Origin: Acorus gramineus
Taxonomy: Eukaryota; Streptophyta; Magnoliopsida; Acorales; Acoraceae
Length of the DNA stretch: 64,000 bases
Reading direction: 5' to 3'
NCBI GenBank assembly: GCA_030737835.1
Contig: CM060854.1
Coordinates: 16,624,699-16,688,698 of the forward strand
This document shows, piece after piece, positions 10,601 to 21,226 of the stretch (positions are counted from its first letter, which is position 1; the number at the start of each line of letters is the position of its first letter). A model generated the notes under the pieces. It had not been told where the DNA came from. It ran no database searches and saw nothing but the letters and a program-made list of their open reading frames with translations. Position numbers and translations under genes: made by a program.

Positions 10601-11677
10601 ATTAGCAGCTAATAAAATTATATACTTGATGTATTTGTTCATATATTCGATTCATAGAGGTTCTTGAAAACATTATAATATTTTCTATATTTGATAAACT
10701 TATAGGTACGCTATTCTCAATGACCCAGAATTCGTTAACAGGCAACATAAGCGATTCAGATCCGATATTCTTCTTCTGCCTTTGTATAAAGAAAAAATTG
10801 AATTATTATCTTTTCATGAAGGCACATCCACGTCCACCATTCATCTGTCAACGGATATCGACCTACCAAACCCAGTATGGATATCCCCCATTCATTGCGA
10901 GGGACTGATGCTAATCTACGGGAGGAGATCTATATATGTGTGCAATCCATGTAAAAAGGAGATGCTCCTCCTTCCTGAAGGTTGCGTGAAAGATCTTTCC
11001 ATTCGCCGGATACAACTTTATGGAGGGGCACCTAGAGTGGGTCTAGGATTTGATTCTAAAAAGAAGAAATATAAAGTGGTCCACCTGTTTCACAAAAAGT
11101 CTGGTAATTATAAGATGCATTGTGAAGTTTTTGAACAGGGGAGTCGACATTGGAGGGAAGTCATGGGTGCACCATATCTCGTCACAAGTGACCCCCCCCC
11201 CCCCCCCCCCCCGCCTTTGTCAATGAATCACTTTATTGGATGATTGACAATGGACACAAATGTGAAGAATCCATTCTCGCCTTCAATGTCCAGACGGAGG
11301 AGTTTCAAACGATCAAAGGTCGCGCTTTTTCAGAACGAAATGCATTCGAAAAACATGTCTTTCTAAGGCAACTGGGTGGAGAACTTTGCCTAGTGTCTTT
11401 GTCCTTGAATGGACCTTTGTTGGAGATATGGAAGCTAGAAATAGATGAAAAGGGAATTGAAATATGGGAGAAACACAGTGACATCAAGCTAAGCAACATG
11501 CAACAAATGTGTGGATACCCATTAGCAATTCATGATAGTCAGGTGTTGGTAGGAAGCACTCATAGTCTTGGTTATTATGATCCTAATAATGAAGAAGGTG
11601 AGCAATGTGTGCTAGAGAAGCACTATTTGAACTGCATGGCGACATCCATCTATGTGGAAAGCTTGGTTTCTTTCTAA
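7695..11677 (+). CDS. F-box protein gene, two exons, frame broken at a poly-C tract
   Basis: Exon 1 is 7695-7858. Intron 7859-10705 (2847 bp) has donor GTATGT and acceptor TTATAG. Exon 2 is 10706-11677. Splicing joins ..VCKS-W-YAILNDP.. in frame. Exon 1 and the start of exon 2 encode an F-box (residues about 27-70: EIQEEIFSRLP, SKVVCKSWYAIL). The rest resembles the F-box-associated domain: 'CNPCKKEMLLLP', 'GLGFDSKKKKYKVV', 'FEQGSRHWREV', then 'FNVQTEEFQ', 'LGGELCLVS' and 'LEIWKLE'. About 377 aa, a usual length for this family. Such proteins normally bring substrates to SCF ubiquitin ligases through SKP1; the substrate is unknown. A run of 21 C (11192-11212) shifts the frame by one, so as written the protein stops near 11241. 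Either a sequencing error or a real inactivating slip. Confidence 0.8.
8225..8770. repeat. Direct duplication of about 270 bp inside the F-box intron
   Basis: Two tandem copies, about 8225-8495 and 8495-8770, share 'GGGGCCCTTGACATGTAAAC' and 'CCTTCTCTCTGCATGGGATTG'. Each includes the start of a hAT-like MITE. The duplicate intron has a single copy (about 61005-61160), so this doubling followed the segmental duplication. Confidence 0.75.
8645..9216. mobile_element. hAT-like MITE in F-box intron, 572 bp
   Basis: Begins TAGGGTGTGCAA and ends TTGCACCCTA, with perfect 8-bp target duplications GTCAAAAG at 8637-8644 and 9217-9224. The interior is GGTTTGG/CCAAACC-rich. A decayed counterpart lies at about 61135-61622 in the duplicate intron, so this insertion predates the segmental duplication. 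Confidence 0.85.
11192..11212 (+). repeat. 21-C homopolymer in F-box coding sequence
   Basis: Uninterrupted run of C inside exon 2. Reading from exon 1, a length of 20 or 23 (that is, 3n+2) would restore the downstream frame; 21 does not. Confidence 0.95.
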
Positions 11678-12662
11678 AGCACAGTGTTTTGATTATCTAA
11701 ATTTGTTTAGGATTAGGTCTTTAATTTGCTTCAATATGCTGTTAATAAAAAACATGTTCATAGATGTTTTGAGTAGAGTGGCAAGACCTGGGATAAGAAT
11801 GTTGATTTTCTTAGTTTGCTTTTAATTTTAAGTTCATTGTGGAAATTATGTTCTTACAATCCTTTGGAGAACTTATTACATAACTTTTGCAATATATAAT
11901 ATTTATGTCATTCATCTTCTTTGTTCTACTCTTTTCTTACGATATACATCCCTACCGTCTTTGGTAAGTTCACTTTACATGGCTACTTGTACTATTATTG
12001 CCCATGAATTTGTCACTCAACATCACCCCCAAAACTTCCCACTAATACATGAGTTATTTCGCTAGATCTATTATGATGAGAATTTCTAATAATCAGTTCA
12101 AGTACAGATGTTACATGTTCATATTAATATTTAATTATGGTGTGTGTATTGGCCACCACATGTGTGTGTTTGTATATATATTTAATATTTAATGCACGCA
12201 CTTTAGCGTGAGTCAATAAAATTCGCATCTAATATGAAACATACTTAAAGTCTGCCCCCACCTAGAAAGCAGCATTTATCCAAGCTGATGACTCCATAAA
12301 ATCCTTCTAAACCAATCTCCAACTAGTGATTATTATCTACATATTTCACATCGGCAGCCATTTCTTTAATCTTTTACACTTTCTTGGTTGTTGGGTGGTT
12401 GATCGTAAACTTGTAAACTTGAGGTTTATCTTGGAACAGTTAGGAGCTGTCCATTTAGGGAGGAACATCCTCAAGAACTAGATCTCTTAAAAATCATCTT
12501 CCCTCACTTAACAAGATAAATCCTAATTTGTTGATTGTTGAAATATGTCTATGATTTGGGGTATTTTGATTTATGAGCATTTGGTCTAGGGATTCTAAAA
12601 ACCGATTGATTTGTATTGATACACTTGATTATCCCGTGATTTCATCTGAACCAACCATCACT
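11678..12662. other. Intergenic, no gene seen
   Basis: AT-rich DNA after the F-box stop, with no ORF of note. It may hold the F-box 3' end and the decayed 5' leader of the Athila-like element. I find no LTR end and no tRNA-Asp-type primer site before the gag. Confidence 0.5.
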
Positions 12663-14215
12663 ATGGATAACACAGGAGCTGCTATTCCAAAGACCTTGAA
12701 GGATTACATGTATCCATCTAGAACTACGCAACCCTCATGCATTGTGTTACCAACAACCAATGCTAACAACTTTGAGATCAAGCCTGGGATGATTAATATG
12801 CTTCCAAAATTTGATGGATCTGAAGATCCATATCTTTTTATTAGGGAATTTGAGGAAGTTTGTTCCACACTAAAACTTCAACAGCTAACTGATGATTCCA
12901 TCCAGTGGAGGTTAATCAACTTCTCCCTCAAAGATAATGCTAAAAAGTGGTTGTATGCCCTACCTGCAAATTCTATCAACACTTGGGATCAATTAGTTAT
13001 GATATTTTTGAAGAAGTTCTTTTCTAATCATAAAACTGCTAAGATTCGCATGAATATAAATCAATTCATTCAAAAGGATGGAGAATCTTTATGGAGATAT
13101 TTAGAGAGATTCAAGGACTTGTTGTTGCAATGTCCTCATCATGGATTTGAGGTTTGGAGGTTAGTGCAAATTATATATGAAGGTTTGAATTACACCACAA
13201 GGACTATGGTTGAATCAATGTGTAGTGGTGAATTTACTAATAAAAATGAAATTGAGGCATGGGCATTTCTGGAAGAGGTAGCTAAAAAATCCATGCAATG
13301 GGAGACAATTAGAGAGCCTGAGAAACCCATACCTTCTAAGGGAGGTATTCATTCCATTAATAATAGCTTTGAGTCTGAAGCTAAGTTTGCATCTCTCATT
13401 TGTAGAGTAGAGGCCCTAGAGATGAAACCATATCAAGATTCTGTTAATCAACTCTCCACCTCCACCCCTACTACTGTCTGCATTTTATGTAAATCTTCAA
13501 ATCACCTAGTGGAAGACTGTCATTCCCTGTCATCCCACAAGGAAAGTTGGGCTGAACATGCCAATAGCTTACAATGGAGGAAAAATGATCCATATGCTCA
13601 ACTTATAATCCTGGATGGAGGAATCATCCAAATCTGTCATGGACTCAAGGCCCACATTAGGGAGGCCCACAGGGACCTCCTCAAGCTCTCATGAATCCTA
13701 GACCTAACATAGGACTCACTCTTACTCCATTTCCTCTGCCTGGTTTTCAAATAGAAAACGGGAAGAAGTTCTCCTCCTTAGAGAAAAGGGTTAGATGTTC
13801 TTATGAAGTCCACTCAAAATTTAACTCAATCATCCTCCCAGATGTCTGCCACTTTGAATCAATTTATGCAATCTACAGGGCAAATCCTTCAATCCACCAC
13901 CCAGGCAATCTCCCGTCTCGAGATTCAAGTTGGTCAATTAGCCACCACCATGAGTGAGAGAGAGAAAGGAAAGTTTCCTAGTCAATCTGAACCCAACCCT
14001 AGAGGACCCATTCTTCAAGGACAAATCCAAGATTCTTCTAGTAACCAGTCCAACCAGGTTAATGCAATCACTACTCTTAGGTCTAGTAGACAAGTGGACA
14101 ACAAGGTTATTATGCCTAGCAATGATGTTGAAGATGATAAGGATAAGCCCAAATTTATTCATGAGGACCCAGATTCTGAACCCATCCCTCCTAGCCCATC
14201 CATCCCAGAGAAAGC
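12663..14215 (+). pseudogene. Athila-like Ty3/gypsy gag, broken
   Basis: Start chosen at ATG 12663 (MDNTGAAIPKTLKDYMYPSR), although the frame is open from 12573. Retrotransposon gag domain: 'NNFEIKPGMINMLPKFDGSE', 'FSLKDNAKKWLYALP', 'FLKKFFSNHKTAKIR', 'RFKDLLLQCPHHGFE', 'EAWAFLEEVAKKSMQWE'. A zinc knuckle C-x2-C-x4-H-x4-C (CILCKSSNHLVEDC) lies at 13479-13520. A frameshift near 13590 moves the reading to 'YNPGWRNHPNLSW', and the tail continues at 13803 with 'SRLEIQVGQLATTMSERE'. The gag is cut at 14216 by LTR B1; protease and RT are not found downstream. The domain order is that of the Athila/Tat branch, which lacks a chromodomain. Confidence 0.85.
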
Positions 14216-14710
14216 TGTTGTGCCTGTGTCATTTGGAGCGCTCTGTTTGAAAATTTGGGTACATAATTGTTTTCCTATAAGTTATGTATTCCCGATTTGG
14301 TATTTAGATTTGATTTTGTTAAAATCCAAGATGAAGAGGTTTAAATATGATTTTATTATGAGATGTCCAGTTTTGAGTTAGCTTTTGCATAGAAGTGGAA
14401 TTAGATCAACTGGATTCTTGTAGTAAAAGTTATGGGTATTTTTCCAAGTATACCCCGGGGATGAAAATTCTGGCAGCAGCCCTGCTCTATGTTTAGCTCT
14501 AATTTCGGAATATCTGGAGAGATTATTTGATCTTGGCATGAACATGAAAGTTGTAGATAATCTTCTTAGCTTTCCAACGGAATTAGAATTGTGCAATTCG
14601 GAGCTATATTGAGGAAGTTATGGCTGTTCTAGTGAAGCATGCGCAGAATTTCTGGTCAAAGGGCAACTAGGTCATTTCCATCCTTTTTAGATATTTGTGT
14701 GCAACAAATA

Positions 14711-14747
<37 letters not shown>

Positions 14748-17700
14748 TCACTTCCACGCCTAACTCTTCTTGGTTCTCCTTCTCTCTTTCAAACCCCCCC
14801 CCCCAAGTGTTTGATTAATTTCCCCAAAGAGAAGGTGGAGGAGGAAGAAATGGTGAGGGTTGTTCTTGTGTTGTGTTGTTGTTGTTGTTTGTTCCCCTCT
14901 CTCTCAAGCACCTTTACATGGATTCCCCCCCCCCTGATTTGCAGCCATAGGAGGGCTGAGGAGGGCTGAGGTGGTGGTGGTGGTTGAGGTGGTCGCGGGT
15001 GCGTCGAGGGCCCCCGAACCTCCCCCTTTCGTTCCCCCTCCCAAGGTGAGCTCTTCCTCTTCTTTTCTTGGTTTTCATGGCTTAAGGGGCTGTTGGGGAA
15101 GTCATGCATGCTATGCATAGGGGTTAGGGTGTGTGTGAGGGGTTGGGGAGGGTTAAAAAGGGGTTAGGGCAAAGTGGGCGCGCATTGGGAGCTGTCTGCG
15201 CGCGTGCGTGCGCAGGCGGGCGCGGGCGCGCGGGAGTGCGCGAGGGTGCTGGCGCGAGCTAGAGTGCGCACGGGCGTGCGCGCGCGGGGCAGTGCGCCTG
15301 GGAATGCGCCTGGGAGCGGGGCTAGGGACCAGTGCGCGTGCGTGCGCATGCGGCAGGCGTCTAGGCGCGCGGGCAGGCGTGCGACAGTGCGCCGATGGTG
15401 CTGGGGTGCAGGCGTGCGTGCGCATTCATGCGTGCGCGTGCGGGGGGCCATGCGTGTGGCTTCTCGAGGGTTCGGGTAGGTGTCGGGGCACTCAGACTCG
15501 CGTGCGTACGTGCGTGCTCGCATGCGTGCGAGTCCGTATGCATGCTTGTCCGAGTATTGGGTATTTCTAATGTTGTCTATGTGTAAATTGTGTTGTTTCT
15601 CACCAATTGGATGCCCTACCTTGCAGATCTCGTCGGATGGGATGCGCGAGGTCCCGGGTTGTAAGGTGAGTGGTTTGATTCCAATCCCCCCCCCCCTCTC
15701 TAGGGATGCGCTCGACCCGCATAGACGCACGTCGCGCATCGATGGGGCCCCCTATCTATAATATGTAAATAATATGCATGCCACTCTAGACTCGTATGCT
15801 AGGGATATGCACCCTTATATCGAATGCTATGATATAACCATGTCACATTAGACCTTGTATGCTAGGGAAATGCATCCTAACACCATGTCCTTTTGATTGG
15901 AAAGCCCCGACCTATGCATGTTCCCATTTAGTTTAATTTATTTAAATAAAATGTGAGCATATTGTGATAAGCGTGCCTTAGAGAATATTATAACCTTGTG
16001 GTTATAATATAGGGTTCCCCGCATCTTAGTTATGTGCCCTAGAGGAATTCTTGAGAATTCATGGCATTAGTAGAGTTGCAATCGTTGTCGGCGGATCCAA
16101 GAGGATCGTATCCGTGTGGGTAGGCTGTTTCTCTTCCCTTCGTTGGATCCATGTAGGGACTCCCCAGCGTTAGACAGGCTGTCCTGATAGAGGGCTCCCA
16201 TCTGTAGGTACCTCCGATGCGTCGGACTGTGCTGATCGTGGGAGTAGACCAGGCGAGCTATGGAGTGGAGGAGAGGCTATCGGTGGACCAAGGGTGATTA
16301 ACATCCTAGTCAGTCCCAAAAGACCATGTCACCCCTTTGAGGGTGAGGGTGTGGTGGGTCGGCGATGTTACGACCCACTAGATTGTGTAGTTACTCCCGT
16401 TTAGGGACTATGACTACTTTGAGGTTAATATGAGTGTGTTGGTTGTGGTTATGCATGTGTGTGATATCTCGATAAGCGAGTATCGAGAGTGGTTGTTTTC
16501 CTTTGGGTTTCACTTTGTGAACATAGGATCGTTCTCCCCTTCGTTGGATCCGATGTAGGAACTCCCTGGCGTTGGCTGTAACTGACAGAGGGCTCCCGTC
16601 CGCAGGTACCTCCGATGTGTCGGACAGTACGGATGGTGGGAGTGGACTAGGTGGAGGCCACGAGGGTGGGAAAGGGCTACTGGCGGACCAAGGGTGTAGA
16701 GCGGTGAGTTGAGGAGATCGGGTTGTAGATACTACCCGGGTGAGAGTTAACGAATGATGTCGCGAGCGTGGAATCGTTCTCCCCTTCGTTGGATCCGATG
16801 TAGGAACTCCTCGGCGTTGGCTTACCTGTCAGAGGACTAGGCGGAGGCCACAAGGGTGGGAGAGACTACCGGTGGACCAGGGGTGTAGAGCAGTCTAAGT
16901 CTCTTCCCAAAGTCCCAAGATGTCTCCTTTCAGGAGTGAGGGTGTGGATGAGGCGAAGACACATCGTCTCATGACCCATTCGTTGTTCGATCGTTCCCAT
17001 AGTTGTTGGGTCCGGTCTCGTGATCGATGCTGAAGGACATCGTTGGGCGATTATCTAGATGTAGATGATCCAGTAGTGTTGAGTAGACCAGTAAATTCGG
17101 GTCTCTTCGACTGACGGTATGGTCTCTAGACCAGTAAATTCGGGTCTCTTTGACCGACGGTATGGTCTCTCCCCATAAGTCCCAAAAGACTCCCTCCGGG
17201 AGTGAGGGTGGGGGTGAGGTTGGTCGCGCCGCCGCGTGACACTGTTATCCATTGGGTTACTACCCATGTTTTCCTTGAAAGGAAATTGATTATGTATTGA
17301 ACTGTAGAATGGTGATTGGTTTCCAGCCACTCACTGAGCTTGTAGCTCACCCCTCGCATACTGTTTCTTTTCAGGGGCAGTGTTGGGCGTGGAACTGGAG
17401 CTAAATGTTGCGTGGTCTTATGGGCATGGAGCGTTCTCTCGGCGGGTGGCGTGTGAGAGCCTGTCAGTATTCCTAGAGTCATTTTATGCTTTGTAAATCG
17501 TGCATGTGCACAGGTTGTATTTTCTTTGGTCTAGACTTGGCTTTCACAGGACATTGATTGTGTATTCGGGTCTGTAATAATGTTTTTGTTTTACAGACAT
17601 TGTTATATATTATGCTTCCGCTTTTCAGTCAGTTATCATTATCTTGCTTTGCCGCCTTGTGTATTGTTGTTGGTGTCCTTATTGACCACAGGTATTGATA

Positions 17701-17750
17701 GCTGATATTATATTTATTTGTCACGTCTCGGGGACGCCTGGGGCGTGACA
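14216..17750 (+). mobile_element. Long chromoviral LTR, B subfamily (B1, 3535 bp)
   Basis: Start placed at TGTTGTGCCTGTGTCA, aligned with the A-type start TGTTATATATGTGTCA; it ends GGGGCGTGACA followed by a primer site, so it is a 5' LTR. It interrupts Athila-like gag; AAAGC (14211-14215) is the expected target duplication but I find no matching 3' partner. The layout mirrors A: CT-repeat leader, donor-like GGTGAGC (about 15045), CpG-rich block (15165-15540), acceptor-like CTTGCAG (15621-15627), then stem-loop modules. Sequence is clearly diverged from A. Confidence 0.75.
14713..14747 (+). repeat. (CT)n microsatellite in LTR B1
   Basis: Near-perfect CT run in the region expected to be the LTR leader. 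Confidence 0.9.
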
Positions 17751-18650
17751 AAAAGTTGGTATCAGAACCTGGTCCTGTCAGAGCCTAAGTCTAGTCGTAT
17801 AGATGATGAGTCGTAGGATTGTCATCCGAGTACTCTTAGGTTGCTGACATGCCTCCTCGCATCCGTTGACGTGGATGTGACCCCCTGGACCCACCCTTAA
17901 GTTGTCGACTAGGTCGACTGGTTAGGGTCAAATGTTAGATCTCTTGTGCGGGGTTAAAGCTTGGGTAGGAGATTCCAGCCTAGTAGTGTGATAGTGATGA
18001 ATTGGTTGCAATTTCTAAGGTATGGATTGCGTCTCGATAATGGAGCTCTTTTCCGTGTATCGGTATCGCTGGTAGCCATTGAGTTCGCGTGCGGCGCCTG
18101 TGTAAAGTGTTGAGGATGTGGCTTATTGCTCATTAAGGGATGATGTCTTCTTCTAGCCTTTCTACTCAGGATTAAGGGGCCTTGCAGGGTCAGCGTTGAG
18201 ACCCGGGCTAGGGTACTCCGTGTTCCTTGTTTGGTTGTCGGGATATCCTATATCGGGACCTCATGGTGCCCTGCCAAGGTTTCTTTTCCCAGTTAAGGAA
18301 TACCTTAGAAGCATCAAATTGATGGTGGATTTTTCCCTCTCACTTGGAAGGTGCTGTAGCGAGTGGTGACGCGTACGATCGGGATTGGGTGCGTCCTATT
18401 GCAGCTCAATGGGCGATCGCTAGTGGACAGGGTTCCATAGTGGCATCTGGAGTCGCTTCGATATATCATTGTGCATTGTAGCTGCCCGGTTGAGGCCAGA
18501 GCCCTGTGAGGTGCTCCCAGATGCTATGCTTGTTGGTGCGCCCATATGGCAGAGATAGTAGGCTTGGGAGGCTACCAGGTAGAGGCCACACCGGGAGAGT
18601 GCTGCTAAATGATGTCGAGTGCGTGGACTCCCCGTGATGAATCTGCCCTT
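17751..18650 (+). mobile_element. Internal region of element B, no pol
   Basis: Starts with the primer site, then a decayed start of gag (ATGCCTCCTCGCATCCG at 17850, matching ATGCCTCCTCGCAGAGG at 36010). After about 35 bp the gag similarity is lost. The rest is non-coding, including the 'ttccttgtttggttgtcgg' block shared with elements A and C and ending in the 'cttagaagcatca' segment. It runs without a polypurine tract into a truncated second LTR. The element cannot encode anything. Confidence 0.65.
17757..17769 (+). other. Primer-binding site of element B
   Basis: TGGTATCAGAACC, complementary to the 3' end of initiator tRNA-Met with one mismatch (A for G). It begins 6 bp after the LTR end. 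Confidence 0.8.
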
Positions 18651-21226
18651 GGCGCGGGGCTGGGGACCAATGCACACGTGCGTGCGAGCAGGGTGCTGCA
18701 CGGGGGGAGCAGTGCGCGCGGGTACGCACGGGCTGGACGCACAGTGCTCGCGGGCACGCGCGAACGTGCGCGCGCGTGCGACAGCACGTCTGGGCGCTCG
18801 GGCAGGCGCGTGGCAGTGCGCCGATGGTGCTGGGGCGTATACGTGCTTGCGTATGCGTGCGTGCGCGTGTGGGGGGCCATGCGTGTGGCTGCCCGAGGGT
18901 TCGGGTAGGTGTCGGGGCACTCGGACTCGCGTGCGTACGTGCATGCTCGCATGCGTGCGAGCCCGTATGCATTCTTGTCCGAGTATTGGGTATTTCTAAT
19001 GTTTTCTCTGTGTAATTGTGTTGTTACTCACCAAGTTCGATGCCCCTACCTTGCAGATCTTGTTGGATGGGATGCGCGAGGTCCCGGGTTGTAAGGTGAG
19101 TGGTTTGATTCCAATCCCCCCCCCCTCTCTAGGGATGCGCTCGACCCGCATAGATGCGCGTCGCGCATCGATGGGCCCCCCTAGCTATAATGTGTAAATA
19201 CTATGTAACGCATGTTATAATATGATGAAACCATGCCATATTAGACCTTGTATGCTAGGGATGTGCATCCATGTATCATGTATAGAGGCCCGTACATGCC
19301 TGGACACCATGTCCTGTACTTAAAAGCCTTGATCTATGCATGTTTTGCTATGATATAACCATGCCACATTAGACCTTGTATGCTAGGGAAATGCATCCTG
19401 ACACTATGTTTCATGCTAGGAAAGCCTTGACCTATGCATGTTCCCATTTAGTTTAATTTATTTAAATCACGATGGGATTACGTGATTATATTGTTATAAG
19501 CATGAATTAGAGAATATTATAACCTTGTGGTTATAATATATGTTTCCCCGCATCTTAGTTATGCGCCCTGGAGGAATTCTTGAGAATTCATGACATTAGA
19601 AATGTTAGGAAGCGTTGTCGACGGATCCAAGAGGATCGCATGCATGTGGGTAGGCTGTTCTCTTCCCTTCGTTGGATCTGTGTAGTGACATCCCCGGCGT
19701 TAGACAGGCTGTCCTGACAGAGGGCTCCCATCTGTAGGTACCTCCGATGCATCGGACTGTGCTGATCGTGGGAGTATACCAGGTAAGCTACGGAGCATGG
19801 GAGAGGCTACCGGTGGACCAAGGGTGAATAGCAGTCTAGTCAGTCCCAAAAGGCCCATGTCACCCCCTAAAGGGTGAGGGTGAGGGTGGGGTGGGTCGGC
19901 GATGTTACGACCCACCAGCATGTTCAGTTACTCCCGTTTAGTGACTGTAATTATTTTAAGGTTAATAGGTGTTGCGTTGCATAGTTTGTGCCATTCACTG
20001 AGTGTGTGGCACACCCCTCGCATATTCTTCTCCTCCAGAGTGGTAGTTGTTTCCATGGGGTTCGCTTTGCGAACATGGAATGTTCACTCCCAGGGTTGTC
20101 TGAGTTGAAGAGGCCGGGTTGTAGCTGTCCTGACAGAGGGCTCCATCCATAGGTACCACCGATGTAGTCGGAGGAGTACTGATCATGGGAGTATACCAGG
20201 TAGAGGCTACCCGGAAGAGGGCTAACGAATGATATCGCGAGCGTGGAATCGTTCTCCCCTTCGTTGGATCCGATGTAGGAACTCCCCGGCGTTGGCTATA
20301 CCTGTCAGAGGACTAGGCGGAGGCCACGAGGGTGGGAGAGGCTACCGGTGGACCAGGGGTGTAGAGCAGTCTAAGTCTCTTCCCAAAGTCCCAAGATGTC
20401 TCCTTTCTGGAGTGAGGGTGTGGATGAGGCGAAGACACGTCCCTCGTGACCCATTCGTTGTTCGACCGTTCCCATAGTTGTTGGGTCCGGTCTCGTGATC
20501 GATGTTGAAGGACATCGATGGGTGATTATCTAGATGTAGATGATCCAGTAGTGTTGAGTAGACCAGTAAATCCGGGTCTCTTCGACCGACGGTATGGTCT
20601 CTAGACCAGTAAATCCGGGTCTCTTCGACCGACGGTATGGTCTCTCCCAAAAAGTCCCAAGAGTCTCCCTCCGGGAGTGACGGTGGGGGTGAGGTTGGTC
20701 ACGCCGCCGCGTGACCCAGTTATCCATGGGTTTCTATTCATGTTTTCCTTGAAAGGAAATTGATTATGTATTGAACTGTAGAATGGTGATTAGTTTCCAG
20801 CCACTCACTGAGCTTGTAGCTCACCCCTCGCATACTGTTTCTTTTCAGGGGCAGTGTTGGGCGTAGAGCTGGAGCTTCCTGTGGCGTGATCTTATAGGCG
20901 TGGAGCATTCTGCCGGCTGGTGGCGTGTGCGAGGCTGTCTGCATTCCTAGAGTCATTTATGCTTTGTAAATCGTGCATGTGGCACAGGTTGTATTTTCTT
21001 TGGTCTAGACTTGGCTTTCACAGGACATTGATTGTGTATTCGGGTCTGTAATAATGTTTTTGATTTACAGACATTGTTATATATTATGCTTCCGCTTTTC
21101 AGTCAGTTATCATTATCTTGCTTTGTTGCCTTGTGTATTGTTGTTGGTGTCTTTATTGACCTCAGGTATTGATAGCTGATATTTATTATTGCCACGTCTT
21201 GGGGACGGCCGCCCTGGGACGTGACA
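18651..21226 (+). mobile_element. Truncated B-subfamily LTR (B2)
   Basis: Aligns with B1 from about 15310 to the end. It enters inside the CpG-rich block, keeps acceptor-like CTTGCAG, a poly-C tract (19117-19125), stem-loop modules and the end GGGACGTGACA. The first about 1.1 kb (U3 and leader) is missing, so no promoter remains. No target duplication is visible: the right flank TTTCC is itself B-LTR sequence. Confidence 0.7.

Noticed and set aside
17757..17790. Possible tRNA-Met gene fragment
   Set aside because: Only the 13-base primer-binding match is present next to an LTR end; there is no cloverleaf.
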